Positions 8,718 to 17,791 of a stretch of DNA of 64,000 nt are shown here, one piece after another. A program made the position numbers and the translations under genes. The number at the start of each line of letters is the position of its first letter. The first letter of the stretch is position 1. Origin of the DNA: JAGIBJ01 sp032119595 (GTDB lineage: Bacteria; Actinomycetota; Thermoleophilia; Solirubrobacterales; Solirubrobacteraceae); NCBI GenBank assembly GCA_032119595.1, contig JAUMBQ010000004.1, forward strand, positions 124,001 through 188,000. Direction: 5' to 3'. The notes below the pieces were generated by a model that saw nothing but the letters and a program-made list of their open reading frames with translations, made no database searches and was not told the DNA's origin.

Positions 8718-11036
8718 GTGGCCCCGGACGACTGGCGGCTCGCTGGCCTGTCGGTGATCGACGACCGCGACCAATCGAGCCTCGTCGCGGCATCAAGCAC
8801 GCTGACACTGGAGCGCTTCGTACAACGCCTGGAGGCCTATCGGACCGCAGTTGCGTCGGCGAAGGGAACGGTGACGAACTCAGCGCTCTTCGACGCGATC
8901 AGCGATGTCCGCTGGTTCGGGCCGGAGGATCGACTGTCAGACGCGCTGCGGTCGCGCATCGCGGCTCCCGATCTCGGAGACCCGCTCGTCGATATCGACA
9001 TCGAGCTCTGGTATCCCCGCAACCTCGGCGACGGCTCGGATCAAGACGAGGCCTATCGATGGCTGGCCATCGTTCGCACAGCCTTCGCTGACGCCGGGAC
9101 CGAGGTCGACCAACACCTCGACCACGACATCGGCCTGCTACTTCTTCGTGTTCGGACGACTCTCGCGGTCGTGGCGCGGATCGCGACGCTCGGCGAGATT
9201 GCCGCAATCGACCTTGCCCCGAGCTTTGGCCTCGCGAGCAGCGAGGTCGACAGCATCGAGATCAATTCACTGCCTGCGCCGAGGCCGGCAACCGACCAGC
9301 TGCCGTACGTCGCCGTCGTCGATTCGGGCGTGAGCGCCTCGCACCCGCTTTTGACCGAAGTTCTCTACGAAGCGAGGACGTTGCTTCCCACGTTGGGAGA
9401 TCCTGCGGACGAGTGCGGTCACGGGACCGGTGTCGCGGGCATCGCGGTTTACGGACCGACGGAGGACTGGATCGCCGACTACGTGGCTGGGATTGCGCCC
9501 GAACCGGCCGCGCGGCTGATCTCCTACCGCGTGCTGGATCATCAGAACCGCTTCCCGCGCGACGTGCTGTGGGAGCGGGCCGTCGCAGATGCAATCCGAG
9601 CGGCCGCAGCCTCGGGCGCGACCATCGTGAACCTCTCGATCGGCAATGAGGACGGGGCGCAGACCACTCGCCGCGCGACTCGCTGCGCCGCGATTCTGGA
9701 CCAGCTCGCTCGGGAGCTGAACCTCGTCATCGTGGTTCCCACGGGCAACAGCCGCAGCGACTCCAGAGGGTTCGCGTCCGATCCTCGAAGCACAACTCGC
9801 TATCTCAAACACCTCGTTGAATCGGAGGATCGAGCGCTTCTGGACCCCGCGCCCGCTGCGCTGGCGCTCACCGTCGGAGGCACAGCCGGTGGGGAAGGCC
9901 GGCTCCGGCTTGGCGAGGTTGCGCTCGGACGCGGGCGAGATCCGAGTGCGATTACCCGGCGCGGCCCTGGCACTGGGCGCGGTGTCAAGCCCGAACTCGT
10001 TGCGCCGGCCGGCACACTTGCTTGGAACGACACGATCGGGGCGGTCGAGCGTGCATCACTGAAGCGGCTAGTGCTCTCGCACGCCGCGGACTCGCTATTC
10101 GCTCGCGACCTGGGGACGAGCTTTGCGGCGCCGGTCGTGACGAATGCGGCGGTGCGGGTGCGAGCGGAGCATGCGGCGATCTCGGGTTGCCTCGTTCGCG
10201 CCTTGCTCCTTCAATCCGCCGTGATGGCACCGCTGGAAACCGACCACCTCGCCGCGGTCGCAAAGACTGCCGCCGACAAGCGGCGACTCTCGGTGCTCGG
10301 GCATGGCACTGTGGACGCCGCCCGTGCGGTCCACTCGTCGGACAACCGAGCAGTACTCATCGACGACACAACTATCCGCGTCGACTCGGTTGTCGTCTAC
10401 GAGATTCCTCTTCCCGAGGTCTTCTTCAATCCTGGCGGTACACGCGGGCTCGACGTGGCGCTCGCCTTCGATCCGTTGACGCGCTACCGACGGCAGGACT
10501 ACCTGGGCTCGCGCCTCTTCGGGTTCTGGTTCCACGGCCCAACCGTTGAAGACCTCGTTCGGATCCTGGGACAGGCGGACGACGATGAACTCGAAGCCTC
10601 CGACGAGTCTCTGCCAAATGCGCAGGAGGACACGTCGGACGAGATACGGGAGCAACCCGATTCGCCCGCACCGGCTCCCACTCGGCAGCGGCGCCGGAGC
10701 GAGATCGCGACTCCGGGTGATGCGAACTCGCTCTCCGAACTCGCGAAGTGGCGCAAGGTAACGACGCCGGGCACGACGACGATGGCCGACAGCGCAAACA
10801 TTCTCATGCGATGGCGCGGTTCCCGCGCACTCGACCGAGAACTTGGGCCTACAGCGCTGCTTGCCATTCGCAGCACCGGTCGCTGGAGTCCCGTCGACCG
10901 AGAAGACCGACTCGGTGTCGCTGTCTCCGTCGGCTACGAAGGGAAGGACCAGGCGCACGTCTACGCCGAGCTGAAGGCGCGCATCGCGGTCCAAGTGCCC
11001 GTGGAACAGGCGATTCGGGTTCGGTCCGAAACCTGA
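8718..11036 (+). CDS. ietS: Subtilisin-like serine protease of an IetAS-type defence pair
   Basis: This S8-family protease has the catalytic triad in order: Asp192 in VAVVDSGVS, His225 in ECGHGTGVAG and Ser468 in GTSFAAPV (numbered from the GTG at 8718, 772 residues). There is no signal peptide, so it should act in the cytoplasm. An acidic, low-complexity linker (about 610-660) precedes a C-terminal domain. Pairing with the upstream AAA+ ATPase matches IetS of the IetAS anti-phage system. The GTG start is only the first canonical codon; coding character continues about 80 codons further upstream (see the separate entry), so the true N-terminus is probably longer. Confidence 0.85.
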   Translation: MAPDDWRLAGLSVIDDRDQSSLVAASSTLTLERFVQRLEAYRTAVASAKGTVTNSALFDAISDVRWFGPEDRLSDALRSRIAAPDLGDPLVDIDIELWYPRNLGDGSDQDEAYRWLAIVRTAFADAGTEVDQHLDHDIGLLLLRVRTTLAVVARIATLGEIAAIDLAPSFGLASSEVDSIEINSLPAPRPATDQLPYVAVVDSGVSASHPLLTEVLYEARTLLPTLGDPADECGHGTGVAGIAVYGPTEDWIADYVAGIAPEPAARLISYRVLDHQNRFPRDVLWERAVADAIRAAAASGATIVNLSIGNEDGAQTTRRATRCAAILDQLARELNLVIVVPTGNSRSDSRGFASDPRSTTRYLKHLVESEDRALLDPAPAALALTVGGTAGGEGRLRLGEVALGRGRDPSAITRRGPGTGRGVKPELVAPAGTLAWNDTIGAVERASLKRLVLSHAADSLFARDLGTSFAAPVVTNAAVRVRAEHAAISGCLVRALLLQSAVMAPLETDHLAAVAKTAADKRRLSVLGHGTVDAARAVHSSDNRAVLIDDTTIRVDSVVVYEIPLPEVFFNPGGTRGLDVALAFDPLTRYRRQDYLGSRLFGFWFHGPTVEDLVRILGQADDDELEASDESLPNAQEDTSDEIREQPDSPAPAPTRQRRRSEIATPGDANSLSELAKWRKVTTPGTTTMADSANILMRWRGSRALDRELGPTALLAIRSTGRWSPVDREDRLGVAVSVGYEGKDQAHVYAELKARIAVQVPVEQAIRVRSET

Positions 11037-11103
11037 GATAGGGAGTTGAACTCTCGTGAGGCTTCGCCCGGGGTCGGGAGGAAGCACCCGCCCGGAACCG
11101 AAG

Positions 11104-11319
11104 TCAGGCCATGGTCGACAGGCCCGGCAGCGCGCGCTTGTACGCCTGCTCGGCCTCGCGGGCATCGTCGATCGAAGCGATCGAGGCCTGCAGTACGCCG
11201 TGGAGGAGCGTGAGCGCTCCGACCTCTGATGCCAGGCTTATCGCCCGGCCTTCGTAGATCATCGTGTCGGGCCCGACCACAATTCCTGCGGTCCGGTCCG
11301 ACGGTGTGAGATTGACCAT
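11104..11319 (-). CDS. Small hypothetical protein (71 aa)
   Basis: This is a 71-residue protein starting at an ATG with a near-perfect AGGAGG seven bases upstream, which is why I accept it although it is short. It begins MVNLTPSDRTAGIVV and is mostly predicted helix at its C-terminal half (SASIASIDDAREAEQAYKRA-like region). No domain is recognised, and there are no cysteines or membrane segments. It is convergent to ietS (67 nt between stops) and divergent from the interrupted gene at 11487. Its position among defence genes is the only hint of a role. Confidence 0.5.
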   Translation of the reverse strand: MVNLTPSDRTAGIVVGPDTMIYEGRAISLASEVGALTLLHGVLQASIASIDDAREAEQAYKRALPGLSTMA

Positions 11320-11486
11320 CGACGCCTCCTGGCCTCGATTCAACCCGATGAGGTCTGTCTGGCGCAAGTCGGAAGCTGCGTGATCAGGGTTCCTGGGTAA
11401 CGCCCTACCGGGTGAGGTGAACGCCGCCACGCTCCGTTGCATCCCGACCTGCAATCGCCTGGGGCGTTTGCGCTTATACCGTCTCG

Positions 11487-13022
11487 ATGGCCACCGCTTC
11501 GCCTTCGCCCGACCCCGAGCAGGCCTGGCATCCGGCACGGCTGATCCCGACGGGTGGGATCAAGGGGCATCAGGAGCAGGAGAAGCGCGCGACGAGCGTG
11601 CTGTTGGCGGTGCTCAAGGCGGTTCCGGAGTTTGCGGAGGCGATCCTGAAGCCGATTGGGGCACCGAAGGGGCAGATCTCGACGTACGTGGAGGTGCAGC
11701 TGAAGGGCACCGACGGCAAGGTGCACATTCCCGACGGGGCGATCGTGGTGCGGCGGGGCAAGACGAAGTGGTCGTGACTGGTGGAGGTCAAGACGGGCGA
11801 CGGGGAGCTGACGTCGGAGCAGGTCACGCGCTACATCGACATGGCGAAGAAGCACGGGTTCGACAGCGTGCTCACGATTAGTGGGGCGATCACGTCGTCG
11901 GTCGATGACCTGCCGATGTCGATCCACGGGACGAAGCTGCGGATGGTGCCGGTCAAGCACCTGTCGTGGTGGCGGATCATCACGGAGGCGGTGGTGCAGG
12001 AGCGCTACCGCGGCATCTCGGATCCCGATCAGGCCTGGATCCTGCAGGAGCTGATCGCGTACCTCGACCATGAGGCGTCGGGCGCGGGCGGATTCAAGGA
12101 CATGGGCGCTGGGTGGGTCGCGGCGCGCGACGCTGCGCACGCCGGAACGCTCCGGGCGGCCGACTCCGGCGCGAAGGACATCTGCCAGCAGTTCGACCGC
12201 TTCACCGACTACCTGGCGCTCGGGCTCGAGCAGGATCTTGGGGTTGACGTCACGGTCGTTCGGCCGAAGAAGTCGACGGTCGATGATCGCCTTTCGGTCG
12301 CGCTGAGTCGGCTGGTCGACGATGGATGCCTGGGTGCGTCGATCCGCATTGAGGACACGGCCGGAGCGCTCGACCTGCGGGCTGATCTGCGCACCAAGCG
12401 GGTCTCGACGGCGTGCACGATCAAGGCGCCGGAGGAGTCCAAGCCGCTGACGCGGATCAAGTGGCTGATTCGGCAGCTCGACGAAGCTCCAGCGGATGTC
12501 CGCGTCGACGTGATCTTCAAGGGGACGTCGGAGACGACGTCTTCGCTCCTTGGTGCAGCACGCGAGTCGCCGGAGTCGCTGCTGTCGCCGACGGATGCCA
12601 AGCGTGAACCGCGAGGCTTCGTCGTGGAGCTGATGCGCCCGATGGGCTCCAAGCGCGGGAAGGACAAGGGGTCGTTCGTGGGCGACGCCAAGGCGCAGGT
12701 CGGCGAGTTCTACCGCTTGGTGCTTCAGCACGTGTCGACCTGGCGACCCAAGCCCGCGCGGCTGCGTGAGGCCGAGGAAGCCGACACCCCCAAGACGCCT
12801 TCACCGGAGCCGGTGGCCTTCATCGATGGCGGCCGTGAGGTCGGAGAGGGCGTGCCGCCTCGGGTCGCGAAATCGGCGGTGGTGGAGTCCGCGCAGCCGT
12901 CGAAGGCCGCTCCGGCCGAGCCTGAGGTGGATCCGGACGAGGGGCTGTCGCCGCTCGAGCAGTACAACCGGAAGGTCAAAGCGATGGAGGCGGCCGAGGC
13001 GGCTGCGGGCGCTCGGGGCTGA
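11487..13022 (+). pseudogene. PD-(D/E)XK-like protein gene interrupted by an in-frame TGA
   Basis: One continuous frame of 511 sense positions is broken at 11775-11777 by TGA. The first part (96 residues, ATG 11487) ends RRGKTKWS and the second resumes immediately with LVEVKTGDGELTSEQVTRYI. The junction crosses the key strand of a PD-(D/E)XK-like nuclease fold: GAIVV upstream supplies the acidic strand region and VEVKTG the E-x-K. Downstream are a long helical region and a Pro/Glu-rich linker ending in a short coiled coil. A GTG at 11781 could start the second part, but it would remove half of the fold. It is either a nonsense mutation, a read-through case or a sequence error. The full-length family function is unknown to me. 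Confidence 0.7.
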
Positions 13023-13061
13023 GGTCGACGCTGCGGCGTCGTTCACCAGTCGCCCCTGCAC

Positions 13062-13889
13062 CTATTGCCGCGTTGCCGCCACGAACTCGCGGAGCAGCGC
13101 GGCGGTCGAAATAGCCACGAATGCCCGGCGTTCGGCACTCACCGCGAAGCCTTCGGTTTCTGCGGCAAGGCGCGGAAGGGTCGCTTCCGGTGAGCCACCG
13201 TACGTGCTCGCCCACGAACCGGCCCGAAGCACCGACGCACGGCAGGCCGGGTGGTTGAGCAGCCCGCGAAGCGTGTCCGCGAGTTCGTCGGCTTCGGTGG
13301 CACGCAGCAGGCGGAACAGGTCGTGGGCATCCTTGGTCTGCGGCGCTCGATCGCCTGCATCGAGTCGCTCGCCGAGTTTGTGAAGCTTGGCGATGGCGAG
13401 CGCAGCAATGCCAGCAACGTCAACTCCGACCTTCCGGTGATCGTCGCCGGACAGTGCCTCCAGTTCCATCCGGTCGCGGTCGATCAGCGCGGCTTCCAGG
13501 CCTGGGGTGTTTCGAGTCGCGCGCTTGGAGTGAGGGGGAATTCGCGCTCCACGATGTCCGCCTGCTGACGCGAGCGACGCGGGCACCATCAGGTCGACAG
13601 CGACGCCGGTGTGAGATCGCCAAGCCCCCGGCTGAGGATGATCGCTGGCTAGTGAGAAGCCAGCCGCAAGCATCGCGGCCTCCAGTCGTGGCTCATCGAC
13701 GAGGAGCGCTGGCTGGATCGCAAGATCAGCGTCCACGGTGTTGGTCGCTATCGGTACGTCTTCGGTTCCGGTGCGCAAATAGACGGCCTGAGCTCCGACG
13801 AGAACCACCGCGCGGCTCTGCATCGCGAGTGCTTCCAGCGCGTCCAGTAGGACCCGGCGCGCGAGGATCGTCTCCGGTGAGTACGTCAC
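13062..13889 (-). CDS. AbiEii-like nucleotidyltransferase toxin
   Basis: This 275-residue protein has a DNA polymerase beta-like nucleotidyltransferase signature: VLVGAQAVYLRTG (about 24-36) followed by TNTVDADLAI with the presumed metal-binding acids. The AbiEii family are toxins of type IV toxin-antitoxin systems and modify tRNA ends or similar targets by NTP transfer. I place the start at the GTG at 13889, which overlaps the stop of the upstream gene as GTGA; an ATG at 13928 would add 13 residues and a longer overlap. It is the second gene of a two-gene operon with the AbiEi-like regulator, the usual antitoxin-toxin order. Family placement is by motif only. Confidence 0.65.
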   Translation of the reverse strand: MTYSPETILARRVLLDALEALAMQSRAVVLVGAQAVYLRTGTEDVPIATNTVDADLAIQPALLVDEPRLEAAMLAAGFSLASDHPQPGAWRSHTGVAVDLMVPASLASAGGHRGARIPPHSKRATRNTPGLEAALIDRDRMELEALSGDDHRKVGVDVAGIAALAIAKLHKLGERLDAGDRAPQTKDAHDLFRLLRATEADELADTLRGLLNHPACRASVLRAGSWASTYGGSPEATLPRLAAETEGFAVSAERRAFVAISTAALLREFVAATRQ

Positions 13890-14974
13890 CGCGCGTCTCT
13901 CCACTCCGGCTCGTCGCGCCGCATCCATTCCAGGAGCGCGTCCGCCTCCTGCGGGGATCGGCCCGGTCCTGAACGCAGGTCGACGAACGCCTGCGCGTCT
14001 CGGGCGAAGCGCAGGCCCTCAGCCTCTACGGCGCGAAGGAGTGGGGCGTCGTCGAGTGACTCGATCAGCATTATGTTGCCGGTATCTGGGGCGAAGTCGA
14101 GATCGAGGGCATCGATCGCGCGGTCTAGGTCGGCCACGAAAACCATGGCCAATCGCGGCTCGGCGACGGTGACGCGCTGTCGTGCTGCGAGCGAGCCGCT
14201 CACGGCGTAAGGGCCGACGTTGGTCGCTCGGGCCGCGAGCCGCTTCTGGAACGACGCGAGTCCGCGCGGGTCGATCCGAGTGCTTCCGCGACGACCCACG
14301 ATCGGGTCGTAGTCGTCGCTCCACCGCAGAAGAAGGTCCGCCCAGTTGACGTCGATGATCGTCCGGTCGGCTCCGCGCTCGATCAGGCCTTCGGTGGCCA
14401 GCAGATCAAGCGTCCGCGACGTAGAGCCCAGCGACGTTCCGGCGTACTGTGCGAGTTCACGAACGCCCCACGGCGGCCGGCGATCGACCAGCGCCCGGAT
14501 CACCCGTCTCGCTGGCAGGCCTTTGAAGTTCCCCGACTTGGCGTCTGGCGCTCTCCAGGGGTCGCGCGTCTCGGCCGACACGCCGATGACCAACATCCCC
14601 GGCTCCCTGACGTTGAGGTTCACGTTGCCGACGGCGTCGGCATAGCTGATCCGTCTTGCGTCGAGCGACGCTCGAACGGGCGGGCTGAGGTAGCGCGCGA
14701 TGACCATCCGTGCGGCCGCTGGGTCCTCGGCAGGGAGGCCGTCGACCGCCCGCTCCAGGGCCTCCGCGACCTCTCCGACTTGGTTGCTGGTGAGCGTTGG
14801 TCTGATTGCGGCCAGGATCATCGCCTGCTGATCGCTAGGGCCGCGGAGTTCCAGGAACCCTACGCCGGCGACGACGCGCTCGAGCGAGAGCAGCCAGTCT
14901 TCGGGGAATCTGGAGCGCAAGCGGGTGACCACCTGCCGCCCGATTTCAGTCGTTGATGGCGTTTCCGTCGACAT
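13886..14974 (-). CDS. AbiEi-like winged-helix antitoxin and autorepressor
   Basis: This 362-residue protein carries a winged helix-turn-helix (about 160-215: WGVRELAQYAGTSLGSTSRT, then LLATEGLIERG) between an N-terminal domain and a C-terminal domain of the AbiEi antitoxin type. Type IV antitoxins of this kind do not bind the toxin; they counter its effect and repress their own promoter. The ATG at 14974 is preferred; a GTG 9 nt upstream is possible. It overlaps the toxin gene by 4 nt. A nested palindrome begins immediately upstream of the start codon and is a good candidate for its operator. Function is inferred from arrangement and fold. Confidence 0.62.
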   Translation of the reverse strand: MSTETPSTTEIGRQVVTRLRSRFPEDWLLSLERVVAGVGFLELRGPSDQQAMILAAIRPTLTSNQVGEVAEALERAVDGLPAEDPAAARMVIARYLSPPVRASLDARRISYADAVGNVNLNVREPGMLVIGVSAETRDPWRAPDAKSGNFKGLPARRVIRALVDRRPPWGVRELAQYAGTSLGSTSRTLDLLATEGLIERGADRTIIDVNWADLLLRWSDDYDPIVGRRGSTRIDPRGLASFQKRLAARATNVGPYAVSGSLAARQRVTVAEPRLAMVFVADLDRAIDALDLDFAPDTGNIMLIESLDDAPLLRAVEAEGLRFARDAQAFVDLRSGPGRSPQEADALLEWMRRDEPEWRDAR

Positions 14975-15031
14975 GCGTTCCACAAAGTGTAGCGTTCCGT
15001 TGCGAACGGAACAGACCCTCTGGTGGAACGC
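14975..15031. promoter_or_regulatory. Nested palindromic operator upstream of the AbiEi-like gene
   Basis: Two perfect inverted repeats share the same centre at 15003. The inner one is GTTCCGTT (14994-15001) with AACGGAAC (15005-15012); the outer one is GCGTTCCAC (14975-14983) with GTGGAACGC (15023-15031). Together they give four GTTCC-type half-sites spaced 17 bp apart on each arm, as expected for cooperative binding of a dimeric repressor. Confidence 0.65.
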
Positions 15032-15068
15032 GTCCGCGCGAATCCACCAGCAACGTGTTGCGAATCCA

Positions 15069-15359
15069 CTAGCGCCGAGGAGCTCTGGCGCGGTTTCCGT
15101 AGCGTGCGGCTGACATCTTCTTCTTGCAGAGCTTGACGTCGCTGACGCCCTTCGCGGCTTTGCTCGCGACGGCGCACGTGACGTTCTTGCGGTGGGTGAT
15201 CGCGGTCAGGTAGACCTGCTCGCCCGAGTCGCCCTCGACGGGCTCTCCGATCCCGCACGGCGCCGCTGCGGCTGCACCCGCGGGTGGGGTTGAAGCCGTC
15301 GATGCGGCGCTGGCGAGCGTGAGCAACGCGAGGAAGGTCGTTGCGGAGCGCTTCGTCAT
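15069..15359 (-). CDS. Small secreted hypothetical protein
   Basis: This is a 96-residue exported protein with a clear signal peptide: KR at residues 3-4, a hydrophobic core TTFLALLTLASAAST, and a likely cleavage after an Ala-rich stretch near residue 33. The mature part has three cysteines and a short motif VTCAVASKAAKGV that resembles the GVTCAQAKVV motif of the secreted protein at 26788-27141, so the two are probably one family. The C-terminus is strongly basic. A TACCGT box lies 6 nt before the ATG, suggesting a leaderless transcript. The function is unknown. Confidence 0.65.
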   Translation of the reverse strand: MTKRSATTFLALLTLASAASTASTPPAGAAAAAPCGIGEPVEGDSGEQVYLTAITHRKNVTCAVASKAAKGVSDVKLCKKKMSAARYGNRARAPRR

Positions 15360-15365
15360 GCGCGG

Positions 15366-15371
15366 ACGGTA
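15366..15371 (-). promoter_or_regulatory. TANNNT -10 box of the small secreted protein gene
   Basis: On the minus strand TACCGT lies 6 nt upstream of the ATG at 15359, matching the leaderless spacing seen elsewhere in the window. Confidence 0.4.
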
Positions 15372-15764
15372 CGACCAGCTTGATTAGGTCGTTTGAGCAG
15401 CTGGGAATCCTGCTCCAGCAGTGGAGGAACACTGCTGACGCCTGGTCGCAGCCCGGGCTGGCACGCGTGCTCCGGCGCGACCAAGCGGCCGGAGGCTTTG
15501 ATGAGCCCGTGACCGCGCCAAGTCCGTGATGGCACGCGGTTCGCGTGTTCCTGCCCCACCCGCTCCAGGGCATTGGGACCTTCGATTCTTCAAGCTCCTC
15601 CTTGCAAACATGAGCGCCAATTCAATACTGTGCCGCGGACCACACAACCCGTCCACTGTCCCGAATCACCCGCGCTCCTTGGAGCGCACCGCACGCCCCG
15701 GTCTCGTCACCGACCGGCCGTGTTTGCAACCGATGCGCCCTGTCCCGCGCCTCAGGAGATCCCC
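15372..15764. other. Intergenic region, no gene recognised
   Basis: About 390 bp between two divergent secreted-protein genes. No tRNA, repeat or convincing reading frame is seen. The only clear element is CAGGAG just upstream of the ATG at 15765, the ribosome binding site of the next gene. Confidence 0.4.
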
Positions 15765-17696
15765 ATGTCCCGGAATCGCCCACCCTTGCCGGCCTTCGCA
15801 GCCTGGCTTCTTGCCGCCATCGTGGCCGTGTTTGCGCTCGGCTCCGGCCTGGCAATGGCCGAAGAATCCGGTCACGATCACGGGGGCGCCACGACGCCGC
15901 TGGCCGCCGACGCTGACCGGTGCGACCTGGGCTTCAACACGAAGGCCTACAACGACGTGATTCGTCAGGGCAAAGTGAACGACGCGGAGTACAACGGCCT
16001 GCGCTTCCGCAGCCTGTTCATGGCTCCGCTGCCCTGGTGGGAAGCCCTTCAGCTCGACAAGGCCGGCCTGCAGCGCGCGACGCTCGGCTGGATCTCCAGC
16101 GACCAGATGTACCAAGGCCGCAAGAAGATGGGCCACCTGAACCACTCGCTGGTGGACCCGTGGGCCGGCATCACCGACCCCGTGGTGTGCGACAAGCTCA
16201 AGCGCCAGCTCCTCGACACGCGCGATTACATCGCCCAGTACCCGAAGATGAAGGACGCCTTCGCCGCCGGCCACGAGTACATCACCCCCTGGTTCGCGGG
16301 CGCCGGCGCGCACATCGGCAAATGGGAAGACCTCGACGACAAGATCGAGCCCGGCAAGCCCGAAGTGCTCATCTACGACGGCAACGGCCCGAACGCCAAC
16401 GTCGTCGGCGGCATGTACTCCGTCATCAGCGAAACGCCCCCGAAGAACGTCTTCCCGGGCGGCAACGACGTGTGGCATCAGCACAAGGGTCTCTGCTGGA
16501 CCGAAGACCAAGCGGCCCTCAAGCGCGTCGGCCTGCAGCCCGGCCGCAAGGTCGTCATCGGCGGCGAAGCGGCGTCCAAATCCTGGTGCCAAGACACCTG
16601 GAAGGGCAAGACCGAAGAGATGGCGTCGCTCTGGATGATGCACACGTGGGTCGTCCCCGGCTGCACCAGCAAGTACGGCGTCTTCTCCCACGACCTCCCG
16701 CACCTCACCTACAAGAACTACGTGAAGGGCTCCGCGATCAAGCCGGGCTGCGGCACCGGCCTGCTCCCGAACGCCCCGCTCAGCGGCTTCGAGAACAACG
16801 AGCTGAACATCCCCGGCCGACTGTCGACCTACCGCTCTTCCCAGCTCGTCTGGGCTGAGCAGGGCGGCGCCACCGCGAGTGGCCCCGTCGCCGCGGAACT
16901 CAGCGTCCACCCGGGCGAAGCGCACGCCGACGGCGAGAAGCACCTCTCGGGCACGCTGCGCACCGAGTCCGGCTTCTCCGGCCCCGCCGGCGCCTGGCCG
17001 ATCTCGATCCTGCGCGAGACCGACGGCCTGATCCACGGCAAGGTGACCTCGCCCGCCGGCACGGTAGCCACGTTCGAATCGGCCACCGCGGCCCGCACCG
17101 AGCGGGGCGTGCGCTTCGTCGCCACGGCCACGACGGCGGCCGGCGCGACGGTCCAGCTGGCCGTCGAGTTCGCCGATCCGGGCCAGCGCGGCTGGTTCCT
17201 GGACGCCCCCAAAGTCGACGCCGATCGGCTCACGATCAACCACCCGCTCCACGCCCACCCGCACGCCGATGGCCCCGTGACCTACGCCCTGGCGACGCAC
17301 CCGGGCGAGAACCACGTCGGCGAGGAGCACCTCATCGGCACGGCGACCACGAAGACCGGCTTCACCGGCGACGCCGGGGTCTGGACGGTCTCGTTCACCA
17401 AGAACACGGCAACGAAGGCGATCTCGGGCTACCTGAAGTCACCAGGCGACCTGAAGCGCTTCAACTTCCAGGTGAACATGCACCACGCCTCCACGGAGTG
17501 CGCCGGTGGCGTGCACCTCGAAGCGACGGGCTCCGAGCAGGCCACCCCGACCGACCCGCAGAACCCCGAACTCGTGATCTGCGACCCGGCAGTGACCGCG
17601 TTCTTCGCCGACCACGACCACGGCGTTCCGTCGACGACCCCCGTCGAGCCGACGACCCCCGTGGTTACGCCGACGACGCCCGAGCACCAGCACTGA
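15765..17696 (+). CDS. Secreted His-rich protein with a C-terminal tandem domain
   Basis: This 643-residue protein starts at an ATG preceded by CAGGAG and has a signal peptide (core AWLLAAIVAVFALGSGLAMA) followed by a His-rich ESGHDHGG. Residues about 50-360 form one domain of unknown type, rich in Trp, His and Cys. It is followed by two related repeats of about 130 residues, starting near 378 (SVHPGEAHADGEKHL) and 510 (ATHPGENHVGEEHL); each has a G-F-x-G-x-A-G-x-W core. A Pro/Thr-rich tail ends in HQH. The His clusters suggest metal binding, but that is only an inference. Codon third positions are almost uniformly C or G, more extreme than the neighbours. No enzyme family is recognised. Confidence 0.75.
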   Translation: MSRNRPPLPAFAAWLLAAIVAVFALGSGLAMAEESGHDHGGATTPLAADADRCDLGFNTKAYNDVIRQGKVNDAEYNGLRFRSLFMAPLPWWEALQLDKAGLQRATLGWISSDQMYQGRKKMGHLNHSLVDPWAGITDPVVCDKLKRQLLDTRDYIAQYPKMKDAFAAGHEYITPWFAGAGAHIGKWEDLDDKIEPGKPEVLIYDGNGPNANVVGGMYSVISETPPKNVFPGGNDVWHQHKGLCWTEDQAALKRVGLQPGRKVVIGGEAASKSWCQDTWKGKTEEMASLWMMHTWVVPGCTSKYGVFSHDLPHLTYKNYVKGSAIKPGCGTGLLPNAPLSGFENNELNIPGRLSTYRSSQLVWAEQGGATASGPVAAELSVHPGEAHADGEKHLSGTLRTESGFSGPAGAWPISILRETDGLIHGKVTSPAGTVATFESATAARTERGVRFVATATTAAGATVQLAVEFADPGQRGWFLDAPKVDADRLTINHPLHAHPHADGPVTYALATHPGENHVGEEHLIGTATTKTGFTGDAGVWTVSFTKNTATKAISGYLKSPGDLKRFNFQVNMHHASTECAGGVHLEATGSEQATPTDPQNPELVICDPAVTAFFADHDHGVPSTTPVEPTTPVVTPTTPEHQH

Positions 17697-17716
17697 GTCC
17701 TCACCCGCGCTGAGTA

Positions 17717-17745
17717 CTGGCCGGCCGCGCGGAGCGGCCGGCCAG
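17717..17745. terminator. Bidirectional terminator hairpin
   Basis: CTGGCCGGCCGC (17717-17728) and GCGGCCGGCCAG (17734-17745) form a perfect 12-bp stem with a 5-nt loop between two convergent genes. There is no U tract, as is common for terminators in high-GC actinobacteria. Confidence 0.65.
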
Positions 17746-17791
17746 CGCAGAGGTTTGAGGACGTGTGGCCCCGGCGCGGCGCGCCAGCCGC

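Noticed and set aside
11775..11777. TGA read as selenocysteine
   Set aside because: No selenocysteine insertion element or related gene is visible and the protein type is not a known selenoprotein; nonsense mutation, read-through or error is simpler.
15666..17330. Minus-strand frame of about 550 codons opposite the secreted His-rich protein
   Set aside because: Shadow frame; the plus strand has a signal peptide, ribosome binding site and repeated domains.
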